NCBI GenBank assembly: GCA_024364735.1
Contig: JAGFNQ010004745.1
Coordinates: 1-64,000 of the forward strand
Reading direction: 5' to 3'
Origin: Boesenbergia rotunda
Taxonomy: Eukaryota; Streptophyta; Magnoliopsida; Zingiberales; Zingiberaceae
Length of the DNA: 64,000 nt
A program made the position numbers and the translations under genes. Under the pieces are notes generated by a model. It ran no database searches. It was not told where the DNA came from and saw nothing but the letters and a program-made list of their open reading frames with translations. Shown one piece after another: positions 21,368 to 32,556 of this stretch; positions within the stretch are counted from its first letter, which is position 1, and every line of letters begins with the position of its first letter.

Positions 21368-22737
21368 AAAACAACATGTATAGTAGGAAATGAATAGAAA
21401 TCAATAGCTAGCTCCCCCTCAAATAAAGCTCCCCTTGTATGTGATATCTCTCCCCATTTGACTAACATCAAAATAAGGGGTTACAGAATAAGGGATTGTA
21501 AAAAGGTTTTAAAATGAGTTTTAAGTTTCAAATTTAACTTAGTAAAAGTCTTAAAAATTAAAAATAGTTTAAGTTTTAATATTAAGTTTTAGTTTGTTTT
21601 TAGTTTATGTTTTAAGATTGTAAAAGTGTGTTTAAAGTTTTAAAAATTAGTTTAGGTTTTAAATCTTAAGGTAAAAATTTAAGTTTAAGTTTAAAAATTG
21701 TTTAATATTTTAAAATTTTAGTTTAAGAAATTTGGTTAAGATTGTAAATTATGTTTAATTTTAAAATTGGTTTAAGTTTAATTTTTGTTAAAATTTAAGT
21801 TGCAAAAGTATAAGTTAAAATAAGATTAAAATTTTGTTTAAGATTTGAAAAGAAATAGAATTAAGTTAAAATTTTAAAATCAGTTTAAGATTAAATTTAA
21901 AAAATTTAAGTTGTAAAAGTTTATGTTTAGGTTAAAGTAAGATTAAGATTTTGTTTAAGGTTTGAAAAGAAATAGAATTAAGTTAAAATTTTAAAATTGG
22001 TTTAAGTTTAAATTTTAAAAAATTTAAGTTGGAAAAGTTTAAGTTAAAGTAAGATTTAGATTTTGTTTAAGGTTTGAAAAGAAATAGAATTAAGTTAAAA
22101 TTTTAAAATCAGTTTAAGTTTAAATTTTAAAAAATTTAAGTTGTAAAAGTTTAAGTTAAAGTAAGATTAAGATTATATTTAAGGTTTGAAAATAAATAAA
22201 ATTGGTTTAAGTTTATTTTTTGTAAAAATTGAGATGCTGCCCTTAAGTTGACATTTTCTTTTTAAAGGTTGTCATAAAGTCCAAGTATGGAAAGAATCTA
22301 GAAATAGTCCTTATATGAAATGTCTAACTTTAGTACCTAGCTGAATACCATAAGATATTAGCTTGTGTGACTAAAAGTTGGTCAAGTTGAGAGTTGGTTT
22401 ATACTTTTCTACTTGATCAATTTGAGTTTAAAGTGTAAGTACCCCGAGTAAGTTTTGATGTATTCAACCAAGTTAAAGTTGGCATTTTCTTTTTAAGTTG
22501 ACATTTTCTTTTTAAAGGTTGCCCTAAAGTCCAAGTATGAAAAGAATCTAGAAAAAATCCTTATATGAAATGTCTAACTTTAATACTTAGCTGAATACCG
22601 TAAGATATTAGTTTGTGTGACTAATGGTTGGTTAAGTTGAGAGTTGGTTTATATTTGTTCAACTTGATCAATTTGAGTTTAAAGTGTAAGTACCCCCGGT
22701 AAATTTTGATGTGATCAACCAAGTTAACGTTAGGTCT
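21368..22737. other. AT-rich remnant of a Copia internal region, with a 245-bp tandem duplication
   Basis: The first 110 bp hold CTCCCC tracts like those near Copia polypurine tracts. Then follow about 750 bp of TTAAGTTTTAA-type sequence without ORFs. From about 22243 to 22490 a segment beginning TTAAGTTGACATTTTC is repeated at 22491-22737, directly abutting the LTR of family F. A short piece of it (TTTTGATG.CATCAACCAAGT) recurs just upstream of the second F LTR at 25880-25927, so this is probably the 3' end of another F-type interior. Confidence 0.55.
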
Positions 22738-23606
22738 TGTTGGTATTTAATCCCTATGTCTAAGGATGGCATGGGACGGGAGCCGATGTGCTCGGTGCAT
22801 CCGAGAGACGTGGAGGTCAACGAAAGAGTATGCCGGTGGAGTGATAAGGATGCACACGATGTCCGAGGGATGAGAAGCCAGGATGAAGCACGCTCGAAGA
22901 GAAGGCCGGAGAAGAGTTCGGGTGAACCCAACTCTGGAAGATCCGAGATCACCCAGAAGCCCAACGCTGAAGACTGGTCAATGAGCAATTGACTAGTCAA
23001 CCCGAGCGCCCGAGTCAAACTCGTGCGCTCGTGTATGGGGGTGCCCCCATTCACTTGAGCGCACGTGTTCTCGGGCACCCGAAATGACTCAGGCGTCCGA
23101 AATGACTCGTGCGCCCGAAATGACTCAGGTGCCCGTGTGACCATACTCTATCCAGAAAGTAGTCATTTCACAGCCGTTGTGATGTGGATAAGCATTGACC
23201 AAGTGTCAGGTGCCTATATGCACTTGAACGCCCGAGAAATGCCACATCAGCATTGCGATAAGCATTCATAGAGGCTATAAATAGACCCCTAATCTCAATT
23301 CATTTCAATAATTTGATTGTAACCGAAAACTTCTACTATTCTTTTGTTTTCTCTAAGTTTTATTGTGTAAGTGACTTCTCCACCCACAAGGAGTATTCTG
23401 GAGATAATGCTACATTTGCCTTGGATTAACAACCTTCTTGGTTATAAACCAAGTAATTTGTCGGTGAATCGGTCTTTTTAGTTATTTCATTTTTATGTTA
23501 TTGTTTTGCTTGAGAACTAACTCCTATTTTTGTTAAGTAAAAAAAAATCGAGTTTTATTTTCAAGGGTAATTCACCCCCCTCTCATCGATCATACAATCC
23601 CCAACA
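22738..23606 (+). repeat. 5' LTR of family F
   Basis: TGTTGGTATTTAATCCC to CCCCAACA, followed by the primer site. It holds repeated GCGCCCGA/CACCCGAAATGACTC phrases (22990-23140), a TATA-like GGCTATAAATAGACC at 23273-23287 and the CACCCCCCTCTCATCGA end block. Confidence 0.8.
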
Positions 23607-23608
23607 AG

Positions 23609-23620
23609 TGGTATCAGAGC
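23609..23620 (+). promoter_or_regulatory. Primer binding site of family F
   Basis: TGGTATCAGAGC, complementary to initiator tRNA-Met, two bases after the LTR end. Confidence 0.88.
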
Positions 23621-23665
23621 TAGGACGCTTCATCAGGACTAATTGTCAACTGAAGCAAATACAAA

Positions 23666-24944
23666 ATGGTCGGACCAGTCATATACTCGCTAAAATTTAA
23701 GGGGGAATTCGCTATATAGAAAAAGAAAATGCATGTATTCTTTAAAACTGATTTTGAATTATTGCTAACTATGAAAAATGATTTTGAAGCTCCTAAAGAC
23801 GATGACGGTAAGGATAAAGAAAAACACTTGTGGACAAAGAAGGAGCAAGCAGAGTTTGTGGTAAATCGGAAGGCAAAATTTCATTTGCTAATCGTTCTAT
23901 TGGAGCAAGAAGTCGACCGCATTGGAACCTACAAATGATAAAAGAAACTTTGGGAATAGTTCCTGGAACTTCACGAGAGTACCTCTGAAACAAAGCTGGC
24001 AAAACGAGATATGCTCCAAAATCAACTCAGCAACCTCTAAATGAAAGAAGGAGAATCAGTTGCCCAACTACATGCTAAAATCAAAGAGCTAATCATGGGA
24101 CTTAAGAACTTCGGAGAAATAGTAATGAGTCTTGACGCATAAAGGTATGCCTTAAACATCTTCCCAAGGACCCCAGATTGGGCTTCCGTAATCGATGCGT
24201 ACTACATTTCTAAGGATATTGTGGTAAGTACCTTAAAACAATTATTTTCAACTTTAGAACTTCACGAGTCTCGGTGCGCAAGAAAAATTCAAAAATGGAT
24301 AACATCGCCCTAAGTATGAGGAAGATCCAATATGAGGAGGAATCTTCAACAGATGAAGAAGAAACAACATATGGGATAAGGAAACTATCTAAATATTTTA
24401 AATCTAAAAAAAATTAATAAAAATGCAGGGTAAAAGACGTTCCTCAAAGCAAAGGAAGCTCCACTACTATAGTTGTGAGGAAGAAGGGCACATCAAGGAT
24501 AATTGTCCAAGGCTAAAGATAAACAAGTCAAAACATAAGAACCTGAAGGCCACATGGGATGAATTATCACCAAATGAGTATGATCTCAATGAACATGCCG
24601 GACTAGTACTGATGGTCACCTACTTGGAAGAAAGCATAGATAAAGGGGGAGCCACATCAGAAGAAAGCAGCGATCAAAGGGAAGCTTCGAACTTTGAACA
24701 TGATATGGTAAGTGAGGTATGTCTTTTACCTCATGATCAACTCTATTGTGGTATTAAAGCAATGACCAAATCCTTATGTAAGTTGAAATTTAAGAATAAA
24801 GAATTGAAAAGAAAATTAACTTCTGCAGGTCCTTTAGAAATGTTTGACAAATTAAAATTAAAAAATGAGAAATTTAAGGCTCAAATATTCAGCATTTTGG
24901 AAAACTTAACTAGTACCTTAGAAATCATAGGGGTCAAATTGTAA
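23666..24944 (+). pseudogene. Broken Copia gag of family F
   Basis: The start at 23666 (MVGPVIYSLKF) is soon followed by stops and frameshifts. Recognisable pieces in order: KHLWTKKEQAEF (23829 on), LHESTSETKLAKRDMLQNQL (23970-24035), AQLHAKIKELIMGLKNF (about 24064-24114) and RYALNIFPRTPDWASVIDAY (24144-24203), the usual Copia gag capsid order. A later open frame at 24423-24944 holds a zinc knuckle whose first cysteine is tyrosine (YYSCEEEGHIKDNC), so the CCHC motif is broken. The C-terminal part is Lys/Leu-rich. The gene cannot make a normal Gag. Confidence 0.8.
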
Positions 24945-25927
24945 AAGTATCCAAAAGTTATATTTCATTAAAATATTTAATAAATCCTATTTGTAGGAAT
25001 TTATTTTGGATTCCTAACATTGTACTGAATTATAAAAAAATTTGCTGATAATTATTTTTTTGTGTTAATTAATATTTTATTTGCCATCTTTCTGAAAGTT
25101 TTGTTTGAATATGTAATTTTTACAGAAATTTAGTTTTATAAATTTTTTTGATTGAGTTCATTGTGATCTATCCAATTTTTTTTTTAATTTTTTTGACTAT
25201 TAAATAAATTTTTATGAATTTTCATTCAAAAAAAGATTTTTAAATTTTAAAAATACTTAAAGATTAATTTTCAATAAATTTAACTTTTTTGGATCTATAG
25301 ACTATCTCTTAAACGTTGATTTTTTTAAAAATTTATTTTGAGTTAAAATCCAATTTTAATGATTATGTTTTCAAAAATTATGAACACTGAATTCAAAATT
25401 ATTTTCTTATAGTTAAAAAATTTATTTTACTTTGACAATTTTTACAAAGATTAATCTACTAATTGTCAGATAAAAATTTGAGTATTTTTCAACTAAGAGA
25501 TAGATTTGTATAAATTTTTTTAATCAATAATTGGACTTTTAATTTGAAAAATTATTTTTGATTAATTTCTGATCAACCAAATTTATTTGGAAACTAACTA
25601 TTCACTTTGGAACAATCTAGTAAATTTTTGAAAATTTTAAGTAATTAGATGGTTTTCTATGATTTTTTTTGAATATATGGTTTTCAAAATTTTTTCTCTA
25701 AGTCAATTTTTATCCTTAACATATTTTTTTTATAAGATCAAAGGAGAAGAGATGGGATTTATGTTTAAATTGCAAATTTTATCACTTTAAATTACAAATA
25801 TTATCACTTATTTTTTATTTATATTTGAGATTAACCCTTAGTTAACTCGGGTTGATACACATCAAAAAGGGTCTTGCTGGTACCCCGGGTAAGTTTTGAT
25901 GTCATCAACCAAGTCAAAGTTAGGACC
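24945..25927 (+). other. Non-coding interior of family F
   Basis: Very AT-rich, with long T runs and no ORF. A weak polypurine-like ACATCAAAAAGGGTCTTG lies at 25859-25876, about 50 bp before the 3' LTR. Confidence 0.55.
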
Positions 25928-26376
25928 TGTTGGTATTTGATTCTTGTGTCTAAGTGTGAATGAGTTTAGGAGCACAAGAAGTCGAACGAAAGAAGCAACG
26001 GTCGAGAAGGATGGCACCGGAAGAGAGCCAATGGGCTTGGTGCATCCGAGGGATGCGGAAGTCTACAGAAGAATATGCCGGTGGAGTGAGAAGGACGCAC
26101 GCGATGTCTAAGGGATGAGAAGCCGGGAGGAAGCATGTTCGAGGAGAAAGCCGGAGAAGGGTTCAGGTGAGCCCAACTCTGGAAGGACCAAGATCACCCA
26201 GAAGCCTAATGCCGAAGACTAGTCAACGAGTGGTTGACTAGTCAACCCGAGTGCCCAACCCGAGTGCCCAAGTCAAACTCAGGCACCCATGTATGGGGGC
26301 ACCCCCATTCACTTGGGCGCCCGTGTGACCATACTCTATCCAGATAGTAGTCATTTTGTGGCGGTTGTGACATGGA
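25928..26376 (+). repeat. 3' LTR of family F, truncated
   Basis: Starts TGTTGGTATTTGATTC and follows the 5' LTR through GACATGGATAAGCATTGA, where similarity stops. The 5' LTR lacks about 70 bp present here after the first 25 bases. Confidence 0.75.
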
Positions 26377-28058
26377 TAAGCATTGAATGAGTGAGTTTTG
26401 ATTACATTTTAGTTTAGGCATAGGCTAAACCTAAATGGAATCTAACCTCATAAATAGGAATAGTTGGTAATTAGTCATTTACTTAGGCTAATTAAATGAC
26501 TATAATGTTTAGGATTAATCCTAATTAATTAAGGTAGCATGTTTAACTAAGTATCATGTGTATTGTAACTAAATACTATGACTTTGATACAGGGCATTGA
26601 TGGGGTTTATTGTTGTAAATTTTTGGACGGGGGATTCTCTTCTGTTACGAGCATCTCTATTTGAGGTGGGTACCTCTAACTTGACTCCTTATTTCTGATA
26701 TTGTATGCATGACTTGTTGATATGGTAATAGTAGGCTATTGTCTTTATTTTTCTTTTGATTATCCTGCTTGATACTTAATTGCTTAGACTTGTGATAATC
26801 ATATTTACATCTATACAATCTCACTTTGATAGAGTACACACATGTGAACGTGTACTTAGGATTGGTTATATGTCATATTATACATGATATTGGATTGAAC
26901 ACTATTTGTAATTTTACTAGTATACCTAGTTGTATGGTAGATAGGTTATGTCACATGTTTCAGACCTATGATGTCATATTGCGATATGGATAGTTGTTTG
27001 GTAGGTATTGCATTGATTAGTGTCATGCATTATCCTTGCATCGTTGCATTAATTGTCAACCCTTAGCTCCCTTGTGGTTGAGACAGGTCGTCATTCATAT
27101 AGGACCTGCCCCCACGGTCACTCTTAGGTTAGTGGTTATCAGAGTGTGGGCAGTTTGTCACTGTCAAGACACGCTCAACCACTTAGGGGTAGTGGTAGAT
27201 CAAAGTGTTGTGTATTCTGTGGATCCCTTCCCGTTCCGGTGATACAAGGGGATGAGAGCGGTGCTCCCCCATATAACTTGGGGTAGGAGGGTGGTCCTCC
27301 ACCAGTATCATGTCGACTCTACCACTCCGGAGCAGTGGTCGCAGAGTGCGTACAGTTGTTACAACCCTGCCCACTCCGTCGTTTGCATACAATATGTGAT
27401 AGTGGCTTGACTAGATTTAGGGGGTGACCATGACATTGTACCATATGCATATGATGCATCTTTGCATTTGTTTATGCTTGCTGCCTTTGATTGTGTATAT
27501 GTTTGACATGCATATACAGGAAATATTTGCATATGGTTTTATGACCTTGCACTAGCTCACGTAGTACGAGCTTACCCATGGTGTGTTTTTACCATGGATC
27601 CTTAATCTATATCTCCCAGGATTGTTGACTCTGGAATGCACATTTCATATAGTATTTCAGTCTTCTGATATCATTATAAGACTGTATCTACTTCATTCTA
27701 TAATGCTTGTATGACTTTTGATGTTATGCATATCTTATCTCTATACCTGTTGAGTTCACTTGGACTCACCCACGATAGCATATTTTCCATTTTCAGGATG
27801 ATCTGCTTGGAGTCACCAGGAGATGCCCGGTAGTCCGTCCCTCCCGTCGAGTCGTCGTATTTGCTTTATATGTTATTTGCAGTTATCTTGTATTCCTTTC
27901 TCCGTATTATGAACATGTATTCTGTGCATGATTTGTACCGGTAGATTGTGTGGTGGTTTTGCCCTGGAGGGTACTCGGTGTTTTGTTTTGTCGTAGTCAT
28001 GATAGTACGTGACCTGGATTGATTGTGATGCATTTTAATTCCTTTTATATGCTATATC
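26377..28058. other. Decayed Gypsy-like LTR sequence
   Basis: No ORF is supported. Features such as the TTTTCAGGATGATCTGCTTG block and the run of short TG/AT-rich phrases resemble the R/U5 part of large Gypsy LTRs such as that at 17300-18459, but I find no clear boundaries. It resumes at 29387 after the E solo LTR. Confidence 0.4.
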
Positions 28059-29386
28059 TGTAGGACCATTGCACGTGAGAAGGGAGGGGTGAATCATGTG
28101 ACTTTAATTAAAAAAAATAAATTCTCTTTTCGAAATAGAGAGAGAGTGTGTGCGCAGCGGAAATAAAGATGAAAAGCATAAATCTTGAACACAGGTCAGT
28201 TTTACTTGGTTCAGAGTCTTCGACGACTCCTACTACAAGGCCCAGGTCCCTTGAACCTTTCTGATGGGCAATCCACGAATACTCTCAACCGATAAACTCT
28301 CGATAGAGTAATCGAGTACAAAAGATGGAGAAGTGTAACAACCCTACACTTCCTTTTTACAAATTAAGTACAAGTAAATAGACAGTTTTTCGTTACCCAA
28401 CACTGTAGTATGATCTTTTTTGGCTCGTGTGTTGGCGTCAATTTTCCGGTAGTGGTTAGACATAGATGTGTCGAAGCAGGTCGCTGCATGAAGAAGAGGA
28501 AGCAAAAAGATGAGCGCGTGAGCTTGAAAGTTGTAGAAGCAATTCATGTAAAGATCTCAGTGAGGACTCTCTTATAAAGGGTATCTAAGGCGCCTCAGAT
28601 CAAGGAAATTCAATCCTAGATCTAAAGACTTCGATCTCACTTCTGATCTTCTAGAAGGCGCCTTAGATCCTACTCGAGGCACCTCAATTCCCAACTGAGG
28701 CACCTCCAGTCCGTTGAAAACTCATCCATAGCAACGGCTGTGCAAATGCGCGCTCATCCACCTGAGGCGCCTCCAGTCCAGATTGAGACTCCTCAGATAC
28801 TGTTCATCCAAGAGAACTTTTGCAAAAAAGCCCTGTAAAACCATGTTACTCTAAAAACCTAATATACCTTGTAAAACAAGGTTAGTAAACAGACAATATG
28901 GACTAAATGAACTGAGTATTAAATAGACCTTGTCTTTCCAAGACCAAGATCTAGTTAGAGACCTCAACTTAGAGATCTAAAATGATTCTAAGTTGGACCG
29001 TGCATAAAGTCCCAATTGGGACTCGTCCTTACCAAAATTTGCTCCTCCAGTGACTTACCTCACGTACCTTGTGGAGATCTATTTAGCTCCTTAACCCAAC
29101 AGGACTTTTGCCAAGTCTCTACCAACATGGACTTTTGTCAAGACTCCACCACCCTGGACTTCGGTCAGTAGTCAGCCTCTCAGACCCAACTGGACTTTTG
29201 CCAAGACTCCACCATGTTAGACTTCTTGCTAGGACTCTACTACCCTGGACTTCAGCCTAGTGTCAGGTTCTAAGCATTTCAATCTTACATACTTGGTAAC
29301 AAGGTTAGAAAACCATAACCCTAACTTTAACCTAGTTGACATTCATCAAAACATGAGTTTAACCATTAATGCAAACTGTACCAATA
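28059..29386 (-). mobile_element. Family E Copia-type solo LTR
   Basis: Plus-strand ends TGTAGGACC (28059) and GTACCAATA (29386). The minus strand therefore reads TATTGG..CCTACA, one change from TG..CA. Flanks ATATC (28054-28058) and ATATG (29387-29391) are a near-perfect 5-bp duplication. It holds a minus-strand TATA box near 28572-28580, GGCGCC/GGCACC palindromes (28590-28790), the block of authentic-looking Copia LTR phrases around TTGGTTCAGAGTC (28208) and repeated GGACTTTTGCCAAGACTCCA phrases (29100-29260). Confidence 0.7.
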
Positions 29387-29720
29387 ATATGTTCAGACCA
29401 TGTTGGCTGAGATATGTTGGGGTCATGTGGGCCATGTATAAATATTTCATATTTTTCAGCGTATAGGAGAGTTGTTATCCATTTGTCATCAGATATGTGG
29501 GCCCCCGGGAGCATGATAGTCGATCCCCAGAACTTATCTATTACTTTAAGTAAAAAAAAATATTTGTGATCTCACTTTCTCAAAATATTTAGTATTCATA
29601 TATATGAGACATTCATTCCGATCAAAATAATCATTATAACTAGCAATCTAATAAAATAAAGTTTATACTTTACAACTATTTTTTCTTCTGCAATTAATGA
29701 AATAGAAAAGAAGAAAAGAA
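29387..29720. other. Flanking sequence between E solo LTR and B1
   Basis: AT-rich, no gene seen. It ends in AAGAA, the left copy of the B1 target duplication. Confidence 0.5.
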
Positions 29721-31477
29721 TGTTGGTGCAAAATGCATCAGTGATGAACAATCATTCTCCAGGGTTTCGATGTTTAACAATATACTTAAGTTAGTAACGA
29801 TATATGTTAGATAATATAAGGGTTAGTCAAAATGATCAAGGGTTAAACCAAACAGGACCTTATGTTTAGTAGGGTAAACCTTGGTTTGATCAGATTGACA
29901 AAGGATTATAGCCAAACATGATCTGATGTTTGGCAGAATAAATACAACCTAGGATTGGTCAGTTTGACCAAGGGATTAAACCACACCGGACTTGAGGTGT
30001 GAGATTATATCTAAAGATTGGAGGAAGTCTAGAAGGATTATGATAACTAGCAAAGGAGTGATTTTGGTGAAAGAAATCCTGGTGAGTGAAGCCGGGTCCT
30101 AGCAAGGGAAGCTAGGTGAAGGAAATCCTAGTAAGTGAAGTTAGGTGAACTAAACCCTGGTGAGTGAAGCTGGGTCCTAGTGAGTGAAGCTAGGTGCACT
30201 AAGTCCAGTTAAGTGAAGCTAGGCACGAAGTATTGGTTAGGGGGACTCAGGACTAAGTCTTGGTCAGGGATCGAGTAACGGAGTCTTTGCCGAGCAAGGA
30301 TGGCGGACGGAAGTAGAGACGGGTCGTGGTCGGACGTCTCGAGATTCGAGTTCTTGAAGGCTAAGTAAATGTCCAGCCAGAGGTCCTGGTTGGCAAAAGA
30401 TTTAATTGAACGGGAATCGCGAACAGAAGTAGAGACGGGTTGAGGTCGGACGTCTCGAGATTTGGGTTCTCGGAGGCTAAGCGAAAGTCCAAATGGAGGT
30501 TCCAGTTGGCAAACGCAACTTCACCAATGTGGAGTAGGTGAGGACGCATTCCCCGAGAAAGGGAACATTAAGCGTCAGTTCGACCTAGAGTTTTGGGTGA
30601 AATCCAAAGTCAAAACCAATTAACTAAGGCTTAAGATTATTTGCTTTGTTTATGTGTTTTGTTGTCTTGCAGGTATCTGGAGTTGGAGGCAAGATAGGAG
30701 AACAGAACACAAAACAAAGAAACCTGGGAAAAGGGTTTCCCAAGCGCCTGAATGAAGTCATGCGCCTGGTAACCCAGGCGCCCTGTATAGGTCAGGCGCC
30801 TGGGAAGGCCTGCGACAGTCGGGTTATGTTTTGACCACGTTGGCAGGCGCCTGAGGCTTAACAGGCGCATGAGAGTTGTTAGGTGCCTGAGAGGGGATGC
30901 TTATCCCTGCGTCGAGTTCGCAGGTGTGGATGAAGCTTTGACCGCTATGTGGCAGGCGCCCCAGCCTTATCAGGCGCCCCCAGAACAACCTATATAAAGG
31001 GGTTCAACCCCTCATTCCAGAATATCAATTTTCACATCCGCTAGAGCAGCCCGTGTGAAACAAAAGTGCTTAAGGCGAAGCTTTGCGACCAAGGAGGCTC
31101 CAGGAAGAAGTGCGCGACACTTGGACTTTCGGATTGGTTGGACCTTCACCGCTTTGTTTGGTTTGCTTTTATTTAAGTATTGAATTCATTTATTCTTTGA
31201 TTGTAAACATGAACTGTAAGACGGGTTTCTCCACCTCCGAAAAGTTCGGAAAGGAGACTATTAGTGGACTCACGATTGAGTGCATAGGCATTGGACGTAC
31301 TGACCCTGGGGGGTTAGGAACCAAGTAAAACCCGCGTGTCATTTGTGGGTTGTCTTTCTTTTTCTATTATTTTTCACTGCGTACTAACCCTGATAGAAAG
31401 ACGGTTAAACGAAGAATTCCAACAAGTTTTTTCGAGTCAATATTCACCCCCCTCTATCGACTGACAACGATCCTACA
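29721..31477 (+). repeat. 5' LTR of B1
   Basis: TGTTGGTGCAAAATGCATCA to ACGATCCTACA, 1757 bp. It contains hairpins with TGAGTGAAG-type loops (30078-30222; arms CCTAG/CTAGG, CCTGG/CTGGG), CAGGCGCCTG-type palindromes (30725-30985), a TATA box TATATAAAGG at 30991 directly followed by the inverted repeat GGGGTTCAACCCC, and the CACCCCCCTCTATCGA end block. Confidence 0.9.
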
Positions 31478-31479
31478 AG

Positions 31480-31491
31480 TGGTATCAGAGT
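31480..31491 (+). promoter_or_regulatory. Primer binding site of B1
   Basis: TGGTATCAGAGT, two bases after the LTR end, complementary to initiator tRNA-Met apart from the last base. Confidence 0.87.
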
Positions 31492-31557
31492 CTGGAAGCT
31501 CTTCACCGGACTAACAGCCGAAGGAGCAACGACGCCATGAATTGAGGGGGAGCAAGG

Positions 31558-32556
31558 GTGAATTCAGGTATTTTGTCAATTATGTCCATTTTTAAGTTTC
31601 ATATTATATGTTTCAAGTGCAGGGAGAGAGGACATTATAAAAACCAGTGTCCTACTCGTAAGAATCATTCATCACCACCGGCGGCAAAGGAGGTACCAGC
31701 GCCAGGAGATCGGAGGGACAAGAGTCACATCCGGTGTTTCAAATGCTAAAATCACGGACACTACAAGAACCAGTGTCCAACCAAGGTACGAAAAATTAAT
31801 TTTGACAATAAATTTCAAATCCCTGAAATTCCTGCATAGTTTTACATGCATTCTGATATTTTAGATAATACTGGTAACTTTTTCGATAAATTAGATTTTT
31901 TAAATAATCAACTTAATTTATTACATGACAAATTACCAAATATTAACAATATTAAAATATCAAACATTAACTCTTTAATCCTTAATATTAATGCTAGAAT
32001 TTTTGAAATTAATAATAATACATTAATTTCTAATATTTCTAATAATGTTAAGGATGATAATGATACTTTAAGTATTTCTGACAAATCTAAGGATAGTGAT
32101 AATATTTTAATTAAATCTGTCAAATCTAAGGATAATGATAATATTTCAATTAAATCTAACAACTCTAAGGATAATGTCAATATCTCAATTAATTCTGATA
32201 ATTTCGTGGATAATGATGAAATTATTGTTGATAATATTGATATTTCTCAAGATAATGTTGATGATTGTTCTGAAGAGGATATTAAAAATAATAATCTAGA
32301 TAATATTGAAGATAAGGCTTTAGATTATGTTGAAAATAATACTCAATATATTTCTGAATATAATAGTACAACCTTAATTAGCAGTCGTGAAAATTATTTT
32401 ACCTATTATGAAGATAATGATATAATTTTAAATTCTGAATTTAACTTTGAAAATGAAGATGAAGATGGAGATGAAAATGAATTTAGTAGAATTAAAGCTA
32501 TGTTTAATAGGACTTACAAGAAGTCAAATAAAATAGAAGTATTAAACAAAAATTGA
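31558..32556 (+). pseudogene. Gag remnant of B1: two zinc knuckles and Asn/Asp-rich tail
   Basis: No capsid region remains. Right after the leader comes a CCHC knuckle CFKCRERGHYKNQC (31609-31650) and then a second, CFKC-stop-NHGHYKNQC (31735-31776), with an in-frame TAA. The frame closes again near 31840 and reopens as a 236-residue frame (31846-32556), very rich in Asn, Asp, Ile and Ser, with diverged repeats of KSKDNDNISIKS and an acidic end (EDEDGDENEF). CCHC knuckles bind nucleic acid and fit a Gag origin. The Asn-rich part has a counterpart at 45314-45943. There is no ATG in good context before the knuckles (the visible frame begins with GTG). Function is unknown. Confidence 0.7.

Larger units (their letters stand above)
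22738..26376 (+). mobile_element. Family F Copia-like retrotransposon, decayed and truncated
   Basis: 5' LTR 22738-23606, Met-tRNA primer site, broken gag, non-coding interior and a 3' LTR from 25928 cut off at about 26376. No pol is recognisable. The two LTRs differ at many positions and by indels, which suggests an older insertion than families A and B. Confidence 0.78.

Noticed and set aside
27036..27392. Short frames in the decayed Gypsy-like region
   Set aside because: No domains, and the region reads as LTR sequence.
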